Below are positions 26,601 to 38,600 of a DNA stretch of 64,000 nucleotides, piece after piece. The stretch's first letter is position 1, and each line of letters starts with the position of its first letter. The DNA is taken from assembly GCA_951799425.1 (NCBI GenBank), contig OX637406.1:24918390-24982389 (forward strand). Direction: 5' to 3'. The notes beneath the pieces are model-generated. The model worked only from the letters and a program-made list of their open reading frames with translations, did not search any database and was not told the DNA's origin. The position numbers and the translations under genes are program-made. This DNA is from Ilex aquifolium. Its lineage: Eukaryota > Streptophyta > Magnoliopsida > Aquifoliales > Aquifoliaceae.

Positions 26601-29600
26601 TAACTAAAGGATGGCTTAGCCTCCAAGGTGGTGACGTTGGTTAGCATGACACAATGTGCTTGGGTCATTAGTACATTTAATGCACTAATGGATGCTTGTC
26701 CCCTTTTTTTTTGTTTTAATCTCAAAACACTTGTCACCTTTTCTTGAAGACATATATATTGTATATTTATTTTGTTCCATGTCACATTTTTATATAGATT
26801 ACACAGTGTGGATACTCTTGCTATTTAAAATAACATTAAATATGATCAATATTATAGTCATTGGACTCGTTTTAATGCAAGCAATTTATTTTTGAGGTCC
26901 ATTTATTTATTAAAATTTCTAAAATAATTTCGATATTCTGATTTCAACTACATTAAATCATAGTTGGCGTTCTAATTAACGTATTAGTGACTCAATCCCA
27001 TACGGGTCATTACACCATGGATCACCCAAATTACATTAGTCTTGAGCCAAATTAGATGCCCATTCTTACTAATGGGCTGTCATTTTTTTTTTTTTTTGGA
27101 TCAAAAATGGGCTGTCATTCACAACCCTTCTACAGGCCTTATTTCTTCCCCATGACCCTACCATACGCATGTCAATGCCACACTTTCTCTGCCTTTGGAT
27201 TTTATTTCACACTGAGATGCTCATTGTCATGAATTTTTGAGCAACCAAGGCTCTGGAATTTGTTTAACCTAGTACTTGTAAAACCAAGCTAATTCTAACC
27301 CTTCCCACTCCACAAGTCATAGAAGCTTTCGTCGACCTCCTAAACCTCTTTACTAAGTTCTACACAATTAAAACTGGAGTAAAGTTGGTATGAAGTTGTA
27401 TTATTTGAAATTTTGTTGTGTGATCTTTGTAGTTTCCAATGTTAATGGTTTTGCTGGAATGCAACTATTTTCTTGGTATCCACATATATTAATATTTTAT
27501 TGAATGCCTTTAGAAGGATTGAAGCCTATATACTACAGTTCATAGGGAACTTGGTTTCTACAGTTAATAGAACATTCCTCTGGCTTATCCAACTCCATTT
27601 TGAGGTGGCTGGTTCTTCTATGTTTCCTTCCTCCTTTAAAGCACATTCAGGCCGTAGCGTTTATGGTCCCTCTTTATGGTCCCCCATTTCTTCACATTAA
27701 TTGGCAATTTCAATTTGCTTTAGTATGATATGACCAACTTTCTCTCGCCATTCAACTTAACTCAACTGAACTCAACAAAATCTTATTCCAACTTTTTTGG
27801 GGTTAGATACATCAATCCAGTTTCACTATTGTGCTTTATTCTTGATTATGTTTTTGGTTAAACCATCAGTAATCATATCTTGCTTTACTATTTTATCTAA
27901 AGTAAATTTTAGACTTCCTTTGCCTCTATGCTTACCGTTAATGCGATCATATCACTCTTTCTCACAGGTGTCGTATTACGCCGTTTTTAAATATGTCCAA
28001 ATCATGTAGTCAGTTCTCCCTCAATTTATTTCTTCTATGTACTACCTCTACTTTTTCATGGATATAATTGTTCGTAATTATATCCTTCCTAGTTTTACGA
28101 CACATCCATCATATAATTTTCATTTTCGACATAGTCAATTTTTGAATGTGTTGTTTCTTAATTGCCCAACCCTCAGAACATAAATTATAGCGAGTCTTAT
28201 GAGAATAGGCAAGAGGGGAGAATAGATTAGAAACTAGGGGTTAGGAGAATAAGAATTAATCAACCCCTATTCTCATCATCCATATTTATATTAACTCATA
28301 AAAGAGCTCTAGATTATAATAATATCCCTAATTAAAATAATGCTAACATTCTAGACTCCTCCTCAAGTTGGAGCATAGATATCTTTTATGCCCAACTTGC
28401 ATGCATCTAAATGAAAAATTCTACTACTAAGCCTTTAATGAACACATTGGTTAATTGTTCTTTAGACATCACAAAGGGCGTACAAATTAACACATCATTT
28501 AGCTTCTTTTTGATAAATTGTTTTATCAATCTCAATATGCTTTGTTCTGTCATGTTGAATTGGGTTGTGAGTAATATTTATGGCAGCCTTATTATTGCAA
28601 TACTGGCGCATCGGTTCACCATTAGAGAATCCCAAATCTTCCATTAAGGGCTTCAGCCACATAAGCTCACAAATACTATGAGCCATAGTCTTGTATTCTA
28701 CCTCTGTACTAAATCTAGCTACACTGCTTGCTTCTTGCTCCTTGCTCCGCAAGTAACTAAATTTTCACCCACAAAGGTACAATACCATATAGTGGACCTT
28801 CTATCATCAATCGAGCTTGCCCAATCTGCATTTGTGAAAGCTTCTAATTTCAAATAATCTCTTCTTTAGAACAATATTCCATTGCCTGAAGATGGTTTGA
28901 GATACCTCAGTATACAATAAATTGCCTCTTGATGGGGAACTCGAGGAGCATGCATGAATTGGCTAACAACACTCACTGCATATGCTATGTCTGGGCGAGT
29001 ATGAGAAAGGTATATAAGTCTCTGAACAAATCTTTGATATCTTTCTCTATCAACTTGATCACTTTCATCACTTCTTAGTGTGCCAATTGTTTCAATAGGT
29101 GAGTCAGCAAGTCTATAACCTAGCATACTGGTTTCCTTTAGAATATCAAGGATATATTTTCTTTGTGAGATAAAAATGCCCATCTAGCCACTTCATTCAC
29201 TAAGAAATAGTGTAAAAGTGCCAAACTATTGATCTCAAATTCTTTAGCAATGTGGATTTTCAATTTGGACACTTCCTCCACATTATCGCCAGTAAGTATT
29301 ATGTCATTAACATATACTATAAGAATTGAGATCTTACCACTCCCTTGTTTGACGATTATTGTGTAATCTGTATGACTCTACTTGTACCCAAACTTGGTCA
29401 TTGCCTTATGGACTCTGTCAAACCAAGCTCTAGGAGACTGTTTTAGTCCATAAAGAGATTTCTTTAACTTGCATACTTTCCCTTCCGTAGTTGGAGAAGA
29501 AAAACCCGGAGGAATATCCATGTACACTTCTTCCTCCAAGTCCCTATGTATTCTACTATGCAGTTAGCATATTTATTTACGAAGTCTTGCACCATAACAC

Positions 29601-32600
29601 GTTTTCGTTATTTCTTTAGCAAACTCTTGATGTTTTCAGGTACCACATCATCAGTTTGAAAAAGGAGGGGGGGGGGGGGAGTGTTAGAGTAGTCTAGTAT
29701 TAGGGTTAGTTTAGTCGTTTTCTTTGCTTTGTGTTGCCCTACTACATAAGGGCATTTACTATGTATTTTAGTATTCAATGTAATCGTACAGACTAATAGT
29801 GATATAATGATATTTTCTCTCTTTTATTTCTTTATTCTTTCTCTTGTTTGGTGAATTCTATCAGAACCCTCATCCCCCAGCTAAAGTTATTCATTGTCCT
29901 CAATACAAAAGAAGTAATGCAATAAGAAAAATGAAAAAGATAAGGGAAGGAAAACACCTAAAGAAAAGCTCCTAACTAAAATAATTAACTACAAAACAAA
30001 GAAGAAAAATTAGCAAAAAAAGAGAATAAATAAATAAAAACTATGTACAAAGATTTTTTGATAAAGAGATCATCTGGGCTCCATTTTCCCATTGCAAGAC
30101 TCCCATCGGGACTAGGTCCTCCAACGAACATTTTTTTTCTTATCATTTTCTCAACTCCACACAACTGCTGCGAAGAATTTAAGAAATCAGTATAAAAAAT
30201 AGTCTTGGAGTTCCCACCATCATATGTATAGAATTAATTAAACAAGCTTGCATAGGATCAGAACCATTAGCCTTATTAAATTTCTCCTCTACAATCTCTT
30301 CCACTTCATCCACCTCACAAATTTTTTCCTCATTACCTGGTTGCTTAACCACATGAAAAATGTTAAATTTAGCAATCATATTTCCAAATGAACATTTCAT
30401 AACACCATTCCGATAGTTTATCAATGCATTTGATGTGATTAAGAATGACTATCCTAAAATTATTGGAATCTGCACAGATGGATTAGCAAAGGTGCAGTTT
30501 CAAGAACTATAAATGCAACAGGGAAGTAGAACCTATCAACTTGAACTAATACATCTTCCACTATCTCCCTCAACATCTTCACACTCCGGTCTGCAAGTTA
30601 GAGAGTAGGGGTGTCGAGCGTGTCGGGTTAAAAGGTTACGTGTCGGGTTAAACGGGTGACGGGTGACGGGTGAAAAATATGTAAATCCGTACACGACACG
30701 TTTAATAAACGGGTGAAAAATCTCAACACGAACACGACCCGTTTAATAAACGGGTAACATGACACGACTCGTTTAACCCGTTTAATTTTAAAAAAATTAT
30801 ATCAACAAATTTTAATACTCCACTTTTTTTTATTGTCAATTATATTTACCTCAAAAAAGAAGAATTTTTAGTCAAATCTCATAAAAATCAGACTTGAAGG
30901 CTTAAAAAAAAATGAAAGAGGTCATTGTCTTTTATAGGCAATTCGACCCTCTTCATCTCCTCTCATTTTCCAATGTGGGACAAAAACAAAAGGCATTGGT
31001 TTGCCTTTGTCTTTGAAATGCTCCTCATCTCCTCACCTTTGTCTTTAAACTATTACTTTATTATTATTTTTTTTGTATTGATATCTTTACTTCTTTTTTT
31101 CTTGTTAATTTTTTAAAATAATTATTAATTTATTATTATATTAATTTTATTTAAACGGGTAAACGTGTGATAAACGGTTTGACTGGTCTCACTCGAACAC
31201 GACCCGTTTATTAAACGTGTTTGGCGTGTCAACCCGTTTATCACCCAAACACGTTAAGATCTCACCCAAATCCGTTTAATTTGTGTCGATTCGTGTCGGT
31301 TAATCGTGTCGTGTCGGATTTTGACAGCCCTATTAGAGAGTAATCGATGTAGGCTTCAACTCTCCCAAGCCTAGCTGATTGTATACTGAGAAGGGTAGGA
31401 GATTGACACTCACACCTAAGTCTAGCAACGCTTGCTCTACCTGGTAATCCCCAATGGTAATAGAAATGATGGGACGACCGAGATCTTTGTACTTGGGTGG
31501 ATTATTGGTTCGTAGGGTAAAACTTATTTGCTCTATTAGGAATGCTTTCTTCTGAACATCTAATTTTCTTTTTACAGTGCAAAAGTCCTTCAAAAACTTA
31601 GCATAGAATGACACTTGTCCAATAACATCAAGTAAAGAAATATTAATTTTTACCCGCTTAAACAAATCAAAGATTTCAGCATTGTTAGTTTGTTTATTAG
31701 ACTTAACAACCTTTGGCAACTCAAGTGTCTCACTATCTTTAGAGGTACCCTGAGTCTCTTTTTCTGTAAGTTTAGAGGATTTAGGCATAATGGTTTTGTC
31801 AACCTCTTTCCCACTCCTAAGGGTAGTGATTGACTTGAGTCGCTTTTTAGTGCTTTTAGTGACATTAGAAGCCTTGATACCATGTTGACCCTTTGGATTT
31901 TCTTGGGATTGTGCTGGCAACTTTTCTTTTTCTTGCAAAAGCACACATATTGTATTGGTCAACTTGGTCATCTGGGTTCTAATGTCATTGAAAGTTTGGA
32001 CATTTTGGTTGTTGATAATGGTCTGACTTTGGATAAATTGATGCATCATGTTCTTTACGCTTATCTTATGTGGGGGCGAGTAAGGAGGTACAATGGGTTG
32101 TCCTTGGGGACCAAACCCTTGTTGAGCTGGAGTATGAACAAACCCTTGGAATGCATGCATAGGGGGCTGAGTACTTGTAGACGAACTAGGACCGAACACT
32201 AGTTGATTAACAGGAGGGGCCATAAGACATGGGGCAAGTGTAGCTGAGGTGTCATTTCTCTAATCGAAGTTAGGGTGACTGCGCCGTCCTTGATTATAAG
32301 TATTCGAGTAAGGAGAAAATTACTGCGTTGATTGATTAAAGATGATGGGTCTGGCCCGGACCAGGCCTAGATCACATATGCGGACTAGACCCAAATTACA
32401 GATGCAGACTAGACTCAGGTCCAGGTCACTGATGCAGACCAACAAAAGCTCATCACAATGTCAATTGGGCCAAACATACCACCTTGGAAGACTGGTCTAT
32501 TACTAGCGCACGTGAGGATCTCCATCTTAGGAAGGGAATCGTGGAACGTAGTCATTGGGGTGCACGTCGCAAAATCACCTCGTCCGTTTGAGGATGACGT

Positions 32601-35600
32601 CGGCTTCACAGAACCACTCCGTTCCCCGTAATGGCGCTTCAATCAAGGCTCCCTCAGAGCTCTTGTGAAATGTTACTCGCCTATAAATTATAAGCCACAT
32701 CTATACATGGGGGGCATCACACAAATCTCAGTACTACACACCTTGAGTAATAAGATTCTACGTCCATCGTAATCATTTTCCGTGGAGTAGGTCACTCAGA
32801 ACGAACCACCCAATCCATGCCTTTTATTGTGTTGAGCATACTTCATCACATATACCACCACATTTTTGATTGATTTTGCATAAACACATTTGTGCATCAT
32901 TAGTTTGGTGCCATCTATGAAAACGACTTAGTTTTCACCCTATTGTATTCTTGGTTTTATGGCTATTACAACCAAAACCATGAATCAACAAAGAAAAAAT
33001 GATGATCAACCATGTTAGAACGAGGTCCCGCCCTAGCAGGCAAACCCTGAAACGCGACTATCGGAGACTATGCAGATGTTGGTAAACCAAAATCAACAAA
33101 TGCTCCAATTGATGTTTGGTGGGCACTCTAGAGCCGTGCCCCAGCAACTAGGAGGGGTAGCACTCCAGGAGCCTTGACCAGCACACTATGGCGCCCCACC
33201 TTAGAGAGCCCCGGAGCCCCAGCTCCCTCTCCTCGTGCGCTCGCTCAATCCTTCCATGTTGACGACCCTCCGTTCCAAGAAGACAAGGGGGATACCCAAC
33301 ACATGGACCATGAAAGCCACTATAATAACCCAGAAGACGTCCCTAACTTCTGGGACAAGAAGATGAAGAAAGTACAAAACCAATTTGGCTACGTCTTCAA
33401 TGCCATGAAGGCGAGAGAGCCGGAAACGTTCGAGCACCTTGTGAGGCGTATTGATACGCCATTCGTAGCTAATGTGGCCAACTACTTCCTCCCACCAAAG
33501 TAAAGAAGACTAAAGACTAAAGAGAAACAATACTTCGGAAATATAAAGAAGAAGAAACAACAAAGCACATTTAGAAAACTTGAAGAACGAAACCCTAGTT
33601 TCTAAAGTTGGAGAAGAAAAGAAACGGGTAAAGAATAATAAAAGATCGATCCCCCTCTCCCTTGCTTAGCTTTGGTATTTATAGGAAATTATGAGTGACT
33701 TTTTACTCTTATTTTTTCCACAATAATGAACTGGTAGGAAGCCGGTCCTGACATACTAGTAGCAAAGTTATTGTTTCACATGAACTAGTGGCTCTTCACA
33801 GCTACCGGTACAACTGCTCTTTATTTTGGATCTACCGGTAGGAGATATATGACCTATCGGTGAGAAAGTTTCTGTTCTGATTTAACCGGTAGGACTTCAC
33901 AGCTACCAATAGAACCTCTATTTGCTGCCTGATGAACTGGTAGGAAACCTATCGACACAACTTCACTTTTTTTGAATTTTCACAGTAATGCTCCTAGCTC
34001 ATCTCGTGGCTCACCCAACTCATTCCTAAAGTCTTCCAAGGCATAAAAATCAATGTAAAACCTTTTTTTTACATCAATTCACCTACAAACATAAAGATTC
34101 CTCATAAAACACAAAATTAAACTAAAGCAAGATAAATAAATAATAAAGTTAAGATGAATGATTTGAGACATAAAATATGTAATATTTATCAATGTAAAAC
34201 CTTGTCTTTACATCAATTCACTTATAAACACAAAGATTCCTTATAAATCACAAAACTAAAATAAAGCAAGATAAATAAATAACATACAAAGCTAAGATGA
34301 ATGATATGAGATATAAAATATGCAATATTGTGCACTCATCACCGGGCTATCTGATGCTTGAGAGCTTGCATCTCAGCTATAGTGAAACTCGAACTATCAA
34401 TACCAGTGGATGGAGATGGGCTACTTGAGATAGGATCAACAATTTCAGTCATATGAGCATGTGAACCCGCAAGACCAGCCATATTACCACCGTGCCCCCT
34501 AGAAGGACGACTATGTAGCTTCTAACAATGGTCCTTAGTGTGCCTCATCTTTCCATTGTAGTCTCATTTTAATAGATCCTTTGCAATGCTCCCATTTTTA
34601 TCATCACCACAAGGCTGGAAGGATCTATTCTCTCTGTGGAACAATTGTCAGAGCAGATTGATCATGAGTGGGGGTATGAGGCATGACACTCCTATTCTCC
34701 TCCTGCTGCGGCACGTAAGCACATGCTTGCCTTAAGGAAGGAAATTGATTTCTACCTAATGCCTGTATACAGATTTAATCATACTCCATATTGAGATCTG
34801 TAAGAAAACCATATACTCGTTTCTTTTCCATCAACCTCTGAAACTTAGCACTATTTCCAAGGCAATCTGCTTGAAAATCATGGTAATAATCCAGCTCCTG
34901 CCACAAACTACTTAATCATATGTAATACTCTACAATAGTTTATATACCTCTATTTAATTTCATGAATCTTCTTTCGGAGCTCATAAATCTAGGCTTCATT
35001 CTCAACTGGTAAATATGTCTGAATCACCGCTCACCAAATCTCATAGTTTATCTCCAGAAACAAAAACCACAACTTATGTGAGGCTGAATCGAGTTAAGTA
35101 CCATGTCATCATCAACGAGTTTTATGAGATCAACCGACTAAGGTCAGGTTCAGATTTGAGTTTTTTACTTGTTCTCGTCAGGTATCCATTTAGCCCACTT
35201 GCCTGAAAACAGGCATGATTGGGACCAGACCAAATAGTTGCTCCCCTCTAATTTTGTTGGACTGATCTGGAGAGAAGAGTTACATCCAAGAGTCTCTACA
35301 CGACTCAACCCACTTTTCTTATTGCTGGTAGATTCTACACTAACTCCAGATATGTCTACTTGGTAAAAGAGAACTTTTCTAACACTGTCCGACTACTGAA
35401 TAGCAATTTTAGGACTAACCTAATACAAAAGGAATCAAATTAGCAAACTGAAAAATACAAGGAAAACCAAAAGACCTTCATAGATGACCCAACAATCAAA
35501 AAACCACAAAGCCCACACTTGTAGAGTGAAGACCAAGGCAGGAAAAACATTGTCAGAGTGAATCCCCTGCCGGAGCAAAACAGTCACTGCCGAGGCTGGA

Positions 35601-38600
35601 AAATCACTGTTGAGGCTTACCCAGCACTGCTGAGACCAAAAACAGCACTGCTAAAGCAAAAATACCTCACTGTCGGAGTCCAAATCTGCCACTGCCGACG
35701 TCAAAGACTGTCCAAAAGTCAATGGGTTGTGCACAAAACTCAACCAGGGCTCCTAGAAGACTTACTCGGCACCCACAGGTAGCATTAGGATAGTTGGAAT
35801 GGCCGCAAACTCCGCCAAATAGTAGGTCGCAAAATTGGACTCGAAAATTTCGAAAAGCATTCAAAATTCGGAAAAACACATCAAATGACTTGAAAAAATT
35901 CCATAAACATCACCATGATACTTGGGAGACAAAAACGAGTCGAACCATATTGAGAATGGTCGGTTCCAATGTTGAATCATTCAGGCAATGACATCAGTGA
36001 CACCAGCAAACTCCTTTCAGCGACTTCGAACTTCCGTTAGATCGCTCTGATACCAAGTTAAAATTTAGAGATTTAAATTTTAAGATTTAGAGTGGAGAAG
36101 AGGCAAGAGGGGAGAAGAGATTAGAAACCAGTGTTTAGGTGAATAAGAGTTAATCAACTCATATTTATATTTGCTCAAAAAAGAGTTGTAGATTACAATA
36201 ATATCGCTAATTAAAATAATGCTAACATTCTACAGTATGTCTGTATTACAATACATCGGATGCATTCCTCCATTTCATGGTAACTAATATTCTGCATTTC
36301 ATGTTAACTGTGTAAGTGATTGCTTCGTAGCTCATCAATGATTCCATGCCTCTTTACCCATACTAGATACAGACTATGGTGCACAATTGTCATTGTTCAC
36401 ACATCACTTGTGATTGTTGGATTTCTCATGGTTAGTGCTGTTGCAGCTTTGCTAAATTATTTTATTCCACATTTGGAATGCTGTGCAGATAGACACAAAG
36501 GACATCCTTTTTATTTGTGGCGGGGCATTTATTGATTTGGAAAAAACCATTTCTGAGAGGTGATGTCTTCAAGTAATGTTGTTGTCCTGACTGAAGTCTT
36601 CTCTACAAATATTATTTACTTCATTTGGAGTTTGAGGATTCGACTCTGACTTCTCTGTGATTGTTTACCAGACGGCAGGATTCTTCAATTGGTTTTGGAG
36701 CACCAGTTCGTGCTAACATGAGAACAGGTGGAATCACCAATGCTGTAGTGACATCATCCTTACTAGAATCTGTAAGAACCAAGATTCAGGGAATTTTTTT
36801 TTTTTTTGGTATATATTCTCTTTATGTTGAATATGTCATGAGTACTTCTAGTTAACAGTTATGTCCTCTATCTGTCTCCCTGTATCTGATAGCCAAAATC
36901 ATGTACGAGTGTAAAACAACATCTTATTTTTCTATTTTCAGGTTGAAAGTAGTGATCTTATTGCGTATGGCCTCATACCAGAGTTCATCGGACGGTTTCC
37001 TATATTAGTGAGTTTGTCAGCTCTAACTGAGGACCAACTCGTTCAGGTAAAATTGACAGCTTTAGTGTACTGGTTCACCATGTTGACTGTAGGCTCGTGT
37101 AGATATATTCTCTAATGCATGTGTACAATTATTGTCTTACATTGTTTCCCAGAAGGGCTGTTAATTTCCCTTTCTTGCGGACCTGACCTCTGATTGACCT
37201 GATGGAAATTCTAGAAAGAGAATCATCTCTTCATGACAGGATCAATTGAGGGCAGGACCATCCCCTACTTGCCTTATTTCATGCCTACTGCTTGTTTGAC
37301 ATCATTATATCTTGAGTTTTTTCTTTCCTTGGGGGTCTAGTTGGGTGCCGTGGCCTCTCTGTATTCCTCTCTCAGTCATGGTATTTTCATTTTCAGTTTT
37401 TATTTTGCTGAAAGAAAAGTGCAATAAGGAATTGCAATTGTAAGAGAGGATTCGAGCCTTGAAAAACAAAAGGAAAAAGGAAACACGTACCCGTTGGAAT
37501 TAGTTGTATTATCCCCAGAGCTATTCACTAGATTTGCTGTTTTTCAATTATTTGCATGACTTCTTATCAAAGAAAAAAATTATTTGCATAATGAATCTTC
37601 CAATTGGTTTTTACGAAGTTTAAATCACCATAACGAACGGTGAGTCTTCTAATCTTCTGTGCCTAGCAAACTAAAATTAATGGTATTTGTGGTTTGCATG
37701 TTTTACTGCATCTTCGAGAATGGCATATTGATTTTTTCGTTCGATTTCTGTGACAGGTCCTAACAGAACCAAAAAATGCTCTTGGTAAGCAGTACAAGAA
37801 ATTGTTTAGCATGAACAATGTAAGCGTTAGGCCCGTGCATCTCTCTCTCTCTCTCGCCAATCATAAGTGTTTAGTCTAAACTAGTTACGCTTCCATGCTC
37901 ATTATTAATACCCTTATCCATCTCCAGGTGAAGCTACATTTTTCAGAGAAAGCATTGAGACTGATTGCAAAGAAAGCAATGGCTAAGAATACCGGTGCCA
38001 GGGGGTTAAGAGCCATACTGGAAAGCATTCTAACTGATGCCATGTACGAGGTATGCGCATATTAAGCTTATTTGATGGTCAATACAAAAAATGCCATTGA
38101 TTGATCTACAAAGCTTAATAGTATCAGCTAATGGATGCTTTCCCTTGAACATTTTAGATTCCAGATGTCAAGACAGGAATTGATAGGGTAGATGCTGTTG
38201 TGGTTGATGAGGAGTCAGTGGGCTCAGTAAATGCTCCTGGGTGTGGTGGAAAAATTCTCTGTGGAGAGGGTGGATTGGAGCGTTATCTTGCTGAGATCAA
38301 GTTGAAAGACCATGTGGTATAATTTTATATGTATCTCTTGATTGAATCCACTTATCTGCCCATGGATTAGTATGAGATGGCTTGTTGGACTGACTTTTAC
38401 TTCACAATTATTTTATTGAACAATTTTCACACTGGAAACAATGCATCATTAGCCAGTTTTAATGATGGATAATCTGTGGGCTTAAACTTCCGTGGATAGA
38501 AGCAGCTTATTTTTTGGTGGTCTATTCAGCTTGCCACAGTAGTCTGGTTTATTTTTTATTTGTAGCTGACTTGTTTATGTTGCTTGTAGGGAAACGCTGG

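Larger units (their letters stand above)
28198..36234 (-). mobile_element. Ty1/Copia element, minus strand, with LTRs at both ends and nested insertions
   Basis: LTRs: 36058-36234 (upstream on its strand, starts TGTAGAATGTTAGC) and about 28198-28353 (end partly lost). They share runs such as CTCTTGCC and GCATTATTTTAATTA. A primer-binding site TTGGTATCAGAGC (complement at 36044-36056) matches initiator Met-tRNA. Gag lies at about 35000-34340, RT at about 29550-28866 and RNase H at 28752-28495. A CCAACTTGAGGAGGAG purine-rich stretch precedes the 3' LTR. Integrase and much of pol are missing or replaced by other elements between 29561 and 34330. Many stops; it is not active. Confidence 0.85.
19430..36488 (+). 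other. CLPX intron 8 (17,059 bp), host of nested retrotransposons
   Basis: Donor ATTCAG|GTATTG, acceptor GTGCAG|ATAGAC; removing it restores [13 protein letters not shown] in frame. Segments 19430-20734 and 36235-36488 are plain intron. In order it holds LINE in LINE (20735-25195), an LTR-like segment (about 25470-27014), plain sequence (27015-27720), an RTE tail (about 27730-28199) and a minus-strand Copia with insertions (28198-36234). Splicing must skip all of it for CLPX to be made. Confidence 0.88.

Noticed and set aside
31882..32202. Plus-strand 106-codon ORF
   Set aside because: It is the antisense of the Athila gag frame on the minus strand.
34050..34328. CRISPR-like repeat array
   Set aside because: Only two head-to-tail copies without unique spacers, in a plant retroelement context.
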